A stretch of 64,000 nt of DNA from Aliitabrizicola sp031408575 (lineage in GTDB: Bacteria > Pseudomonadota > Alphaproteobacteria > Rhodobacterales > Rhodobacteraceae): the NCBI GenBank assembly GCA_031408575.1, contig JANNWS010000075.1, positions 5,589 to 69,588 of the forward strand, read 5' to 3'. This document shows positions 34,745 to 42,997 of this stretch, piece by piece; position 1 is the stretch's first letter, and each line of letters opens with the position of its first letter. The notes beneath the pieces are model-generated. The model was not told the DNA's origin and ran no database searches. It saw only the letters and a program-made list of their open reading frames with translations. The position numbers were made by a program, and so were the translations under genes.

Positions 34745-35713
34745 ATGACACCGCAGTTGTGGAACCGCATGGCGCTGAACCGCTTTGCCGTGCTGGGCCG
34801 GGTGGGCATGGATCTGTACGCAGATCCGCCCGGCACCCGGATCGAAGAGGCTGCCGGATTCGTCACCGCACCTGGCGGGTCGGCGGGCAATATCGCGGTC
34901 GCGCTGGCCCGGCAGGGGGCGGCGGTCAGCCTGATCTCGCGCGAGTCGGACGATGCGGTGGGGCGATACTGCCTGGCGGAACTGACCCGCTACGGTGTGG
35001 ACGCCACGCATGTCCGCGCCTCGGGCGGCGAGGCGCGCAATTCGCTGGCGGTCACCGAAACCCGCAGCAGCGGGTGCCAGTCGGTGCTTTACCGCAACGG
35101 CGCTGCCGATTTCACCTTATCGATGGCAGATGTGGCAGAAGTTGATTTTGCCCCGTTTGCCGCGCTGGTCATCACCGGAACAGCGCTGGCGCAAGAGCCG
35201 TCGCGCAGCGCCACGCTGGTGGCACTGGCGCGCGCGCGGGCCTCGGGGGCGCTGACCGTCTTTGACGTCGACCATCGCGCCTACAGCTGGGCATCACCTC
35301 AAGAGGCGGCGCAGGTCTACCTCAGCGCTGCGCAATCCGCCGACATCGTTATCGGCAACGATGAGGAATTCGGCCTGATCGCAGGCCACACGGATCGCGG
35401 CAAGGCGCTGGCCCAGCGGTTGGCAATGGGTGGGGCGGCGTTCACCATCTACAAGATGGGGGCAGGGGGATCGGTCACCTTCACCCCGGATTTCAGCTTT
35501 TAGACCCCGATCTTTCCGGCCACCGCCCGCAAGCCGATGGGCGCGGGTGACGGGTTCATGGGCGGATTGCTGGCGGGACTGGCGCAGGGCGAAACACTGG
35601 AAAACTCTGTGCGCCGTGGTGCTGCCACCGCCGCCATCATCGTAGCCGGCATCGGTTGCGCCCCTGCATCACCAGACCGCACCACCATTGACGCTTTCAT
35701 CGCCCGGTATTGA
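34745..35713 (+). pseudogene. iolC: 5-dehydro-2-deoxygluconokinase (IolC)-like, interrupted by an in-frame TAG
   Basis: A PfkB-family kinase of the IolC type, which phosphorylates 5-dehydro-2-deoxy-D-gluconate. The ATG at 34745 has AAGGA at a good distance. The N-terminal region (GRVGMDLYADPPG, APGGSAGNIAVALAR) is intact. Codon 253 is TAG (35501-35503); the same frame then continues as TPIFPAT... to a normal stop at 35713, carrying the nucleotide-binding motif KPMGAGDGFMGG with the catalytic aspartate. Truncated at 252 residues the kinase would lack this motif and be inactive. The usual Thr of PTGAGD is Met here (ACG to ATG). Confidence 0.83.
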
Positions 35714-35721
35714 GAGGCCCC

Positions 35722-36564
35722 ATGCACATCGCCCCCCACGACAACTTCAACCTTCCGATCATCGGTGCCGATCACCCGCTGGTGCCGCTGGTCTATTTCA
35801 ACATCGTTAAGCTGACGCGGGGGGAAAGCTTTACCTCGCATGTGCCGGGGTATGAAACCTGCATCGTCCCGGCCACCGGCACGATCGACGTGGAGACGGC
35901 GGGCGAAGCCTTTGCCGCCATCGGCCAGCGCCGCCTGAATGTCTGGGACGCCGAGCCTGAGGGTGTCTATGTGCCGTCAGGCGCGCCTGCGGTGATACGT
36001 TGCCAGTCGGACAGCGCCGAAGTGTTCGTCGCGGGCGCACGTCATGACACGGTCCTGCCGCCCTTTGCCATTCGCGCCGCCGACATCGACCTGGTGCAAT
36101 ACGGGTCGGATGACACAAAGACGCATCGCAAGATCAAGCACATCCTTGGCACCAGGTATCACGGCAGGGTCGGCCGGTTGCTGGTGTCAGAACTTTATAC
36201 CGTAGGCGCGGGCGGCTGGTCCGGCTTTCCCAGCCACAAACACGATACCGACCGTCTGCCGTTGGAAACCCGTCACGACGAGGCGTATAATTTTCGCTTC
36301 AATCCGCCGCATGGTTCGGGCCTTCAGATGCTGCAACGGCAGGACGGGCAGGCGGGCGATGCCTATCACCTCGTCGATGGCTCGACCGTCGCCATCTACA
36401 CCGGGTATCATCCGTGTTGCGTGCTGCCGGGCTATGAGATGTACTATTTCACCGTCCTTGGCGGCCTCAGCCAGCGGTCGCTGGTGCAATATTTCCAGCC
36501 CAGCCATGCCGACCAGATCGAAACCATTCCGGGGATCAAGGATATGATCGCCAAGTTCAAATGA
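35722..36564 (+). CDS. iolB: 5-deoxy-glucuronate isomerase
   Basis: A 280-residue double-cupin isomerase of the IolB family, which converts 5-deoxy-glucuronate to 5-dehydro-2-deoxy-gluconate in myo-inositol catabolism. Recognisable segments include GGWSGFPSHKHD with metal-binding histidines, ETRHDEAYNFRF and HPCCVLPGYEMYYF. The ATG at 35722 follows AGAGG. It is 8 bases after iolC and overlaps iolJ by 4 bases. Confidence 0.92.
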   Translation: MHIAPHDNFNLPIIGADHPLVPLVYFNIVKLTRGESFTSHVPGYETCIVPATGTIDVETAGEAFAAIGQRRLNVWDAEPEGVYVPSGAPAVIRCQSDSAEVFVAGARHDTVLPPFAIRAADIDLVQYGSDDTKTHRKIKHILGTRYHGRVGRLLVSELYTVGAGGWSGFPSHKHDTDRLPLETRHDEAYNFRFNPPHGSGLQMLQRQDGQAGDAYHLVDGSTVAIYTGYHPCCVLPGYEMYYFTVLGGLSQRSLVQYFQPSHADQIETIPGIKDMIAKFK

Positions 36565-37391
36565 CCCGCGCAACACTGGCTCAGGTGCTGCAACCCTGCC
36601 TGACGGACGGCACGGCGGTGGCAGGCCTTGTCGTGCTGGGGTGGGAGGATGCAACCGCCTATGTGCGGGCCGCCGAGGCCGAAGGCCGCCCGGTGATCCT
36701 GCAGGCTGGCCCCAATTGCTGCGCACATACGCCGCTTCCCATTCTGGCGGCGATGTTCCGCGTCTTGGCCGAAGGCGCATCGGTGCCGGTCGTGGCGCAT
36801 CTGGACCACGGCGAGAATGCCGAGGTTTGCAAGGTTGCCATCGACTGCGGCTTTACCTCGGTCATGTATGACGGATCGGCGCTGCCGCTGGACGAGAATA
36901 TCGCCCGCACCGCCCGGATTGTCGAGATTGCCCATAGCGCCGGTGTGTCGGTCGAGGCGGAATTGGGGTTTGTCGGCTATAGCGGCGGGGCGGCATCGCG
37001 CGGCACTGTCGCGCAAGAGGTGCCGCGGTTTCTGGCGCAAACCGGGATTGACGCGCTGGCGGTATCGGTTGGAAACAGCCATCTGATGACCACGCCCGGT
37101 GCCGGGATCGACAGGGATCATCTGCGCGCGATCGAGGCGGCGGCACCCGGTCTGGCCCTTGTGCTGCACGGCGGATCGGGGATCGCACCCGCGCTGCGCC
37201 GCGCCTTGGCGCGTGATACGGCGGTCTGCAAGTTCAATATCGGCACCGACCTGCGGGTCGCGTTCGGCAAGGCACTGGCCGACGCGGTTCACCGGGTTCC
37301 GGGACGGTTCGACCGCAACGAGATTTTGTCCGAAACGATCCCGCCGATGATCCTGGCCGCCCGCGCCGCCATCGCGTCAGTGTCGGGTTAA
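36561..37391 (+). CDS. iolJ: Class II aldolase, 6-phospho-5-dehydro-2-deoxy-D-gluconate aldolase-like
   Basis: A 276-residue zinc-dependent class II aldolase. The metal-binding motif AHLDHGEN, the GFVGYSGG region and HGGSGI are typical of FbaA/IolJ proteins. After iolC and iolB it most likely cleaves the phosphorylated inositol intermediate to DHAP and malonate semialdehyde. iolD and iolA, needed to complete the pathway, are not in the window. Confidence 0.87.
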   Translation: MTRATLAQVLQPCLTDGTAVAGLVVLGWEDATAYVRAAEAEGRPVILQAGPNCCAHTPLPILAAMFRVLAEGASVPVVAHLDHGENAEVCKVAIDCGFTSVMYDGSALPLDENIARTARIVEIAHSAGVSVEAELGFVGYSGGAASRGTVAQEVPRFLAQTGIDALAVSVGNSHLMTTPGAGIDRDHLRAIEAAAPGLALVLHGGSGIAPALRRALARDTAVCKFNIGTDLRVAFGKALADAVHRVPGRFDRNEILSETIPPMILAARAAIASVSG

Positions 37392-37614
37392 GCACCGAAA
37401 GCCGGATCGCTGCGCCAGATCGCGGTGGGACCACTGCACGCACACAGCCGGACTTGGCTGGACACGGGCGGACGGTCCGGTATTGTGCCGCGGAGTGTAA
37501 TGCAAGGCGTGGTGGATCAATGATGTTCATAGCTGGCTCCGACCGTGACGCCCGCTGCCCAGAGACGGGTTGCGGACCCAAGGCCACCGTCAACGCCACC
37601 CGGCGCGTGTCACG

Positions 37615-38856
37615 GTGAGCGGCCTGCCCCCACCGGATGAGCCCGATCTTCAGGCGGCTGTCGACCCTGTTCCAGCGAAGGAACCCACACCCGCCGCCCC
37701 CATAATATCGCCGCCGCCCGCACCCGTTGCCGCGCCGCCGCCTCGCGAACCGGCTGGCCCGCCGCCACCCGAACCGGTGCCGGGTGCCACGAAAACCCGC
37801 CCGGCGTTGTTGATCTATGTGGCGCTTGTCGCGGCACTGGCGCTGTTCCTGATGCTGCTCGTCATGCTCAACCAGCGCACGCCCTACACCTCCGAGGCGG
37901 TGCTTGAGGCACCGGTGATCGGCATTGCGGCCAATGTTTCGGGTGATATTGTCGAGGTCGGGGTGCGTGACAACCAGCGCGTCATGGCCGGTGATCTGAT
38001 TTTCCAGATCGACCCTTCACTGTTTGAAACCGCGCTGAAAGCGGCGTCGGCGCAGCTAGACTACACCATCCAGCAGCTTGGTGCCGAATCCACCGGCCTT
38101 GGTGCCGCCGAGGCCGCGCTGGTGCAGGCCAACGCTCGCCTTGCCGATGTCGAACAACAATCCATCCGGACCGAGACGCTGTTTAAACGCGGCATCGTGG
38201 CGCGCGCCGCAGTTGATACCGCGCGCGCCAATCTTGCGGCGGCGCAATCTGCCGCACGAGCCGCCGAGGCGCAACTGGCGCAAGCCCGTCAACGCCTTGG
38301 GCCGCAGGGAGAGGATAATCCGCAGGTTCGCACAGCAATGGCGCAGCGGGAAAAGGCGCAGATTGATCTGCTGCACGCGCGGGTGACGGCACCGGTAGAC
38401 GGGGTCATCACCAACACCGTGCTGTCGGTCGGTCAGTTCGTCGGAGCAGGCCAGCATGTGGCGACCATCATTGATACCGCAAGCGTCTGGGTTGAAGCGC
38501 AGATCCCCGAAAATGCGTTGGGCCGGATCAAACCGGGCGATCCGGTGGATATCGTGCTCGATGTGGCGCCGGGACGGATCTTTCAGGGTCGCGTCGACAG
38601 TTTCGGATCGGGCGTCGAACAGGTGATCGCCGCCGGGCTGCAAGGCGATCTGCCAACCCCGGTGAACCGCCGCGTCTGGCTGCGCGATGTGCAGCGGATT
38701 CCGGTTCGCATCGATTTTGTTGCGCTGGACCCGGATATCGCGATCCGCGCAGGGGCGCGGGCCAGCATCACGATCTACACCGCCGATGCCGGGTTCGTGG
38801 CGTCCGTGGCGCGCGCCTGGATGTGGACCGTCGCCTATGCCCGCTTTGCGTTCTGA
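37615..38856 (+). CDS. HlyD/EmrA-family membrane fusion protein
   Basis: A 413-residue periplasmic adaptor of an efflux system. A proline-rich cytoplasmic N-terminus (about 60 residues, many PPP) precedes one membrane segment (LLIYVALVAALALFLMLLVM). The lipoyl/barrel-sandwich halves and a long helical hairpin (about 135-250) follow. Start is probably the GTG at 37615. It overlaps the next gene, a DUF2955 membrane protein, by 20 bases; the two form an aromatic-acid-type or drug export pair. Exported substrate unknown. Confidence 0.85.
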   Translation: MSGLPPPDEPDLQAAVDPVPAKEPTPAAPIISPPPAPVAAPPPREPAGPPPPEPVPGATKTRPALLIYVALVAALALFLMLLVMLNQRTPYTSEAVLEAPVIGIAANVSGDIVEVGVRDNQRVMAGDLIFQIDPSLFETALKAASAQLDYTIQQLGAESTGLGAAEAALVQANARLADVEQQSIRTETLFKRGIVARAAVDTARANLAAAQSAARAAEAQLAQARQRLGPQGEDNPQVRTAMAQREKAQIDLLHARVTAPVDGVITNTVLSVGQFVGAGQHVATIIDTASVWVEAQIPENALGRIKPGDPVDIVLDVAPGRIFQGRVDSFGSGVEQVIAAGLQGDLPTPVNRRVWLRDVQRIPVRIDFVALDPDIAIRAGARASITIYTADAGFVASVARAWMWTVAYARFAF

Positions 38857-39844
38857 CCCGCCGGTTCATGTGCTTGCGTTGCGCGTGACGCTGGCCTTTG
38901 CGGCGGCGCTGACGATTGCCGAAGGATATGACCTTGAGTTCAGCTTTGTGGCTGCCCTGATCGCGGCCACTTTGTCTGTCGGCCCCGCGCTGTCGCCGCT
39001 GTCGCTTGTGATCTTGCCGGCAATTGCCTGGGCGCTTGTGACGGTGGTGGTCATTTTGGTCGAAGCGTTCGCGGGTGGCTTGCCGCTGTTTTATTTGCTG
39101 GTGACGGTTGGCAGTCTTTGGGCGGGCTTTGTGCTTTCCGCACGCAGCGACAAGCTGAACGTGATCGGTCTGATGGTTCTGGTGTTGTCCTGCATCATCC
39201 CGCTGCGGATTCTGGCCTACCCCGAGGCGACCGGCCTGGTTGTCGATGACCTGATGTGGAATGTGCTGGTTGGTGTTGCAGTCACCTTTGGCATCGGTCT
39301 GATCCTGCGCGGTCCGTCCGAACCCGTCACCCCACCCCCCCGGTTCGAGGTGCTGCCCCCCTTGGTGGCGGCACTGGTGCTGACGCTGGGGGCGTATCTG
39401 GTCTGGATATTTGAACCGCCAGCGCCCGGTGCGGTGCTGATCGGCATGATCATCACCCTGCGCGCCGATGTGAATCCCGGTATTGCCGTTGCGCGCGACC
39501 GTATTGTGGGCGCGTTTGTGGGTGGCTGTCTGGCCGTGGTCGCCGCCACTGTCATGGGGCTGGCCCCGGTCTTGCCGACCCTGTTCCTTGTGCTGATGGT
39601 ATTGGCGTGGCCATTGGCACTGCGCGCGGTGCAGATCGGGCCATGGCAGGGGGCTGCGATAAAGTCGCTGTATGCGCTAGCCATTCTGACCGGTGAAGGC
39701 TTTTCCCCGCTGTTCGAGAACACCGGGGAACGGTTGGGCATCCGCATCATCGGCGTGTTTATCGGCCTGTTGTTCGCCACCGCTGCCATCGTGCTGCTGG
39801 GGCGACGCAAGAAGGGTGTCAGTAACAGCGCCATAGAGACCTGA
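38837..39844 (+). CDS. DUF2955/FUSC-like inner-membrane protein
   Basis: A 335-residue polytopic membrane protein with about ten hydrophobic segments arranged as two similar halves, as in FUSC/AaeB-type exporters and DUF2955 proteins. The ATG at 38837 lies inside the end of the HlyD gene, indicating translational coupling. With the adaptor it is expected to form an exporter; no outer-membrane channel gene is nearby. Confidence 0.8.
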   Translation: MPALRSDPPVHVLALRVTLAFAAALTIAEGYDLEFSFVAALIAATLSVGPALSPLSLVILPAIAWALVTVVVILVEAFAGGLPLFYLLVTVGSLWAGFVLSARSDKLNVIGLMVLVLSCIIPLRILAYPEATGLVVDDLMWNVLVGVAVTFGIGLILRGPSEPVTPPPRFEVLPPLVAALVLTLGAYLVWIFEPPAPGAVLIGMIITLRADVNPGIAVARDRIVGAFVGGCLAVVAATVMGLAPVLPTLFLVLMVLAWPLALRAVQIGPWQGAAIKSLYALAILTGEGFSPLFENTGERLGIRIIGVFIGLLFATAAIVLLGRRKKGVSNSAIET

Positions 39845-39915
39845 CCGGTCGGCGACCGGGGTTGGCGCAGATCGTCCGCCACCGCCGACAAAGCGTTCAT
39901 GCCACACGAATCAGA

Positions 39916-40677
39916 CTACGAAACACGTCGCAGCAGATAGATGTCCATGATCCATCCATGTGCGGCCCGCGCGGCCGTGCGGGCCGCCAGAATGCGCGGG
40001 CCAACGTCGGCCAGCGGCCCGGCAAGGGTGATCTGCTGTGGCATCCCCACATAGGCCGCCCAGTAGATCGTCACGCCCTCTGGCACCAGCGCCCCGAACG
40101 CACCTCCCGCATCCAGCATCACCACGACGGTATCCGCGCCGTCCGGCCAGCCCCGCTCACGCAGCCTGCGCCCGGTGGTGATCACCACCTCGCCCCCCAG
40201 CGTGTTGAGCGGGATCGCATGAGCCGCTGTCAGCAATTGCAGGCTGGTCAGGCCTGGTACCACCTCGATCGTCAGCCTGCCCGTTGTGGCCTTCAGCCGC
40301 TCTGCGATGCGCAGACTGGAATCATAAAGCGACGGGTCGCCCCAGACCAGCAGGGCCACATGCCCGCCCTTGGGCAGATGCTGTGCAATCAACCCGCCCC
40401 ATGTCGCTGCAATGGCGTTGTGCCAGCCGTTCACCCCGTCCAGATAGTCAGGTGTCGTGGCATCCCGGACGGGAAGATCGAACTCGACCAACCGCACGGC
40501 GCGGGTCAGGTGCGTGTCGCAGACGGTGCGGCGCAGGTCGGCCAGATCGGCCTTGTCCGCCCCCTTGCGCGGGATCAGGATCAGGTCGGCCGCGTTCAGC
40601 GCCCGGATTGCCTGAACTGTCAGATGATCGGGATCTCCGGTGCCGATCCCGATCAGGGTCAACGCCAGCATCGGCAA
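39916..40677 (-). CDS. cobF: Precorrin-6A synthase (deacetylating)
   Basis: A 253-residue SAM-dependent methyltransferase of the aerobic cobalamin pathway. CobF methylates precorrin-5 at C1 and releases acetate. The N-terminal GIGTGDPDHLT loop and EVVPGLTS segment are characteristic. It is the last gene after cbtB and cbtA, 78 bases downstream of cbtA, and so probably shares the cobalamin riboswitch control of that unit. An ATG at 40671 is an alternative start. Confidence 0.93.
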   Translation of the reverse strand: MPMLALTLIGIGTGDPDHLTVQAIRALNAADLILIPRKGADKADLADLRRTVCDTHLTRAVRLVEFDLPVRDATTPDYLDGVNGWHNAIAATWGGLIAQHLPKGGHVALLVWGDPSLYDSSLRIAERLKATTGRLTIEVVPGLTSLQLLTAAHAIPLNTLGGEVVITTGRRLRERGWPDGADTVVVMLDAGGAFGALVPEGVTIYWAAYVGMPQQITLAGPLADVGPRILAARTAARAAHGWIMDIYLLRRVS

Positions 40678-40755
40678 CGCCTGGGCGGAAGCCCCGTCGG
40701 CTTCACAGTCCCACCATCGCGAGTTGCCACGATGATGCCGCGCCGCGAGGCTGCC

Positions 40756-41499
40756 TCAGGTCGCCCGTTCATTCCAAAACCGCGCAGCCAGCCAGCCCAG
40801 TGTCGCCCAGGCAATCAAACCGACGCCCAGTGCGCGCGTGGCAAAGGACGCCGCAACCTCGGGTGGGGCAACGCCGGTGAACACCTCAAGATGCGGCGCG
40901 CCGATCAAGTGCGGAGCGGCCAGCAGCACAGCGGCTGCACCATATGCCAGAACACCACGTCCATAGCCGATCAGCGCCAGCGCGCCTGCGGTAGAGATCG
41001 CCGTTCCGACCCACCACAACTGGCGCGCGGTCACATCTGCGGCAATCGTACCGGGCAATTCAGGGGCAAGCCCCATCGCCGGCATAAGCTGAAACGCGGC
41101 AAATCCGGCGATGCCCCAGAACAATCCGTCGCGTGCCGTAACGGGCTTGCCGAAATGCTCGGCCAGCGAGAAACCGGCGACCAGCAGCATCCCGTATCCG
41201 GCATAAACCAGCGCCGTGAACAACACGGTCAGGCCGTTTCGTTTGAAGTCGCTGCTGTCGCCGGCTGCGGGAACGCCATGCTCGTGTGCTTCGGTTGATG
41301 CGTGGGCATGGGGCTCGATCGCAGTGGGAGCATCGGCACTTTCGGCGGCGGCAACGCCGGCAAAGTGTTGCGCTGCACCCGTCTCATATTCTTCGCCCAG
41401 CAGAATGTAGTTCTGAACAAATGCAAAATGCAGAAAAGCCGCCAGCAATCCGGCAGCAACCCCAGCGAACACAGCGCTGGCCAACATGCGTTGGATCAT
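40756..41499 (-). CDS. cbtA: Cobalt transporter subunit CbtA
   Basis: A 247-residue membrane protein of the CbtA family with about five or six hydrophobic segments and a histidine-rich loop after the first one (HAHASTEAHEHG, near 60-75) that could bind cobalt. The ATG at 41499 gives the family start MIQRMLASAVFAGVAAG. It is 22 bases after cbtB and part of a riboswitch-controlled cobalt uptake unit that supplies the CobN chelatase. Confidence 0.9.
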   Translation of the reverse strand: MIQRMLASAVFAGVAAGLLAAFLHFAFVQNYILLGEEYETGAAQHFAGVAAAESADAPTAIEPHAHASTEAHEHGVPAAGDSSDFKRNGLTVLFTALVYAGYGMLLVAGFSLAEHFGKPVTARDGLFWGIAGFAAFQLMPAMGLAPELPGTIAADVTARQLWWVGTAISTAGALALIGYGRGVLAYGAAAVLLAAPHLIGAPHLEVFTGVAPPEVAASFATRALGVGLIAWATLGWLAARFWNERAT

Positions 41500-41521
41500 G
41501 ATCCACTCCAGTCTGAATTGG

Positions 41522-41695
41522 TCAGTGGCAGGGAAAGCCGGTCGCGTGGCGCACGTCATGCGCCGCGTCGTGCAGCGTCTCCGACTGTGCAAAGCCTGAC
41601 GCAAAGATCACCGTGCCGCCAAGAACCGCAACAAACAGAGCTGTCAGCAAAGCTGAACCCGTTCGTGTGGTGGATTTTGTAGAGGTCGCGTTCAT
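41522..41695 (-). CDS. cbtB: Cobalt transporter subunit CbtB
   Basis: A 57-residue protein with one membrane segment and the CbtB C-terminal histidine pattern (HDAAHDVRHATGFPCH). The start is the ATG at 41695, with AAGGAG six bases upstream. It is the first gene behind the cobalamin riboswitch at 41744-41916. A small hairpin (GCCGTC and GACGGC) sits just before the ribosome site and could take part in translational control. Confidence 0.9.
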   Translation of the reverse strand: MNATSTKSTTRTGSALLTALFVAVLGGTVIFASGFAQSETLHDAAHDVRHATGFPCH

Positions 41696-41743
41696 GCCAT
41701 TCTCCTTGCCGTCACACCCGACGGCGGTTCCACGTCTGTCGCA

Positions 41744-41916
41744 GGGCCGGTCTCCTGACTCGCGGGTCGCTACGCACCTTCCGCCTTCCCAGCCCAAACC
41801 GGACCAGTGGCAATTAGGAAGGACGCTCGCCGCATACAGTCGCGGGGGCGGTTGGGGCTTGCGGCAGCGTGCCGTTCCCCATTCCCGTTTCAGTCCGATT
41901 ACCTTTCGATGACCGG
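41744..41916 (-). ncRNA. Cobalamin riboswitch upstream of cbtB-cbtA-cobF
   Basis: On the minus strand the conserved elements occur in the right order: GGGAA, CCGCGACTGTATGCGG, the B12 box segment GCCACTG, GGGAAGGCG and GAGTCAGGAGACCGGCC. The closing P1 helix pairs CCGGTC with GACCGG. The element begins about 50 bases after the upstream DUF1636 gene and ends about 50 bases before cbtB. Adenosyl- or methylcobalamin binding should shut off cobalt uptake. Confidence 0.92.
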
Positions 41917-41969
41917 ACACCATGCCCTTACCTTGTGATCCGTCGGGGCAGGGGGGGTCAAGCGGTTTC

Positions 41970-42287
41970 TCAGCCGGGAATGCGCGCAATCGCCTTGTTG
42001 CGCAATTGCCCCAGAACCCGCGCGTCAGCAAAGGAGCCGTCCGGTGATTCTGCGTAAAGACGCAGGAAAACAAGAAGATCCGGCAAGTCTGCTTCGGTCA
42101 GGTCACCGAACAGGTAGGCTGTTTTTCCCGCCTCGCGTACCGAAAGCGTCGAAGCGCGAGCGCATCCCGACATGCAGTCTGTGAATGCAATTGTTGCGCC
42201 CTTCGCGTTTGCCGGTAGGCCCGCCTGCAAGCGGGCGGCAAACCTGCCCGTTCCCAGCACGCAAGTGGTGCAAAGTGTGACCTTCAT
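41970..42287 (-). CDS. DUF1636 family metal-binding-like protein (copy 1)
   Basis: A 105-residue protein with cysteine pairs (CTTC at the N-terminus, DCMSGC in the middle) and a thioredoxin-like ferredoxin pattern; it ends AIARIPG, like its paralogue at 54936. It starts in an ATGA overlap with cobA. The repeated association with cobalamin genes suggests a role in cobalt handling or redox, but none is established. Confidence 0.8.
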   Translation of the reverse strand: MKVTLCTTCVLGTGRFAARLQAGLPANAKGATIAFTDCMSGCARASTLSVREAGKTAYLFGDLTEADLPDLLVFLRLYAESPDGSFADARVLGQLRNKAIARIPG

Positions 42288-42997
42288 GCCAGTGGCCCGT
42301 AGATGATCAACGCAGGGGCCGGCGACGCATCATCCGACAGACGCGCCGCAAGACCTGTCACGGTATCGCGGGTCAGGATTTCGTCCGGGTGGCTGACATT
42401 CTCTGCCAGCAGGCAAGGCGTGTCGGACGGCAGGCCATGGGCAACAAGTTGTGCGACGAGCGCGGAAAATGTGCGCTTGGGCATGAACACCACTGTCGTC
42501 GCCAGCGGGTCGGCCAAAGCGGCCAGGTTCAGGTCTTCGGGCAGCGCGCCTGCCACATCGTGACCGGTCACGAATTGCAACCGGCGTGCGGTCAGGCGGC
42601 GCGTCAGCGGAATCATCGCGGCGGCAGCGGCGGCGGTGGCCGATGTCACGCCGGGGATCACCTCGAACGGGATGCCCGCTGTGCGCAGGGCGATGATTTC
42701 TTCTTCCAGCCGACCGAAGATGGCCGGATCGCCGGATTTCAACCGCACCACTTTCGCGCCTGTCGCGGCATAGTCCACCAGCAGCCGGCTGACATGATCC
42801 TGCTTGGGTGAAGGGCGGCCCGCGCGCTTGCCGACGGCCACAAGGTCCGCACCGGGGCGGGCATGTTGCAGGATCGGGCCGGACGACAGATCGTCATAAA
42901 GCACCGCATCGGCGGCCTTCAGCCGGTTGACCGCCTTCAGCGTCAGCAAGTCCGGATCACCCGGCCCGGACCCCACGAATGAGACAAAGCCGGTCAT
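42284..42997 (-). CDS. cobA: Uroporphyrinogen-III C-methyltransferase
   Basis: A 237-residue SAM-dependent enzyme that methylates uroporphyrinogen III at C2 and C7 to precorrin-2, the entry to the corrin branch. The SUMT signatures GSGPGDPDLLTLKA, VYDDL-type loop (VLYDDLSSG) and VRLKSGDPAIFGR are intact. It overlaps cobB and DUF1636 copy 1 by 4 bases each. Confidence 0.95.
   Translation of the reverse strand: MTGFVSFVGSGPGDPDLLTLKAVNRLKAADAVLYDDLSSGPILQHARPGADLVAVGKRAGRPSPKQDHVSRLLVDYAATGAKVVRLKSGDPAIFGRLEEEIIALRTAGIPFEVIPGVTSATAAAAAAMIPLTRRLTARRLQFVTGHDVAGALPEDLNLAALADPLATTVVFMPKRTFSALVAQLVAHGLPSDTPCLLAENVSHPDEILTRDTVTGLAARLSDDASPAPALIIYGPLA

Noticed and set aside
24111..35503. TAG recoding (readthrough) in this organism
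   Set aside because: cuyA and the FAD oxidoreductase end in TAG at family-typical lengths, so TAG works as a stop.
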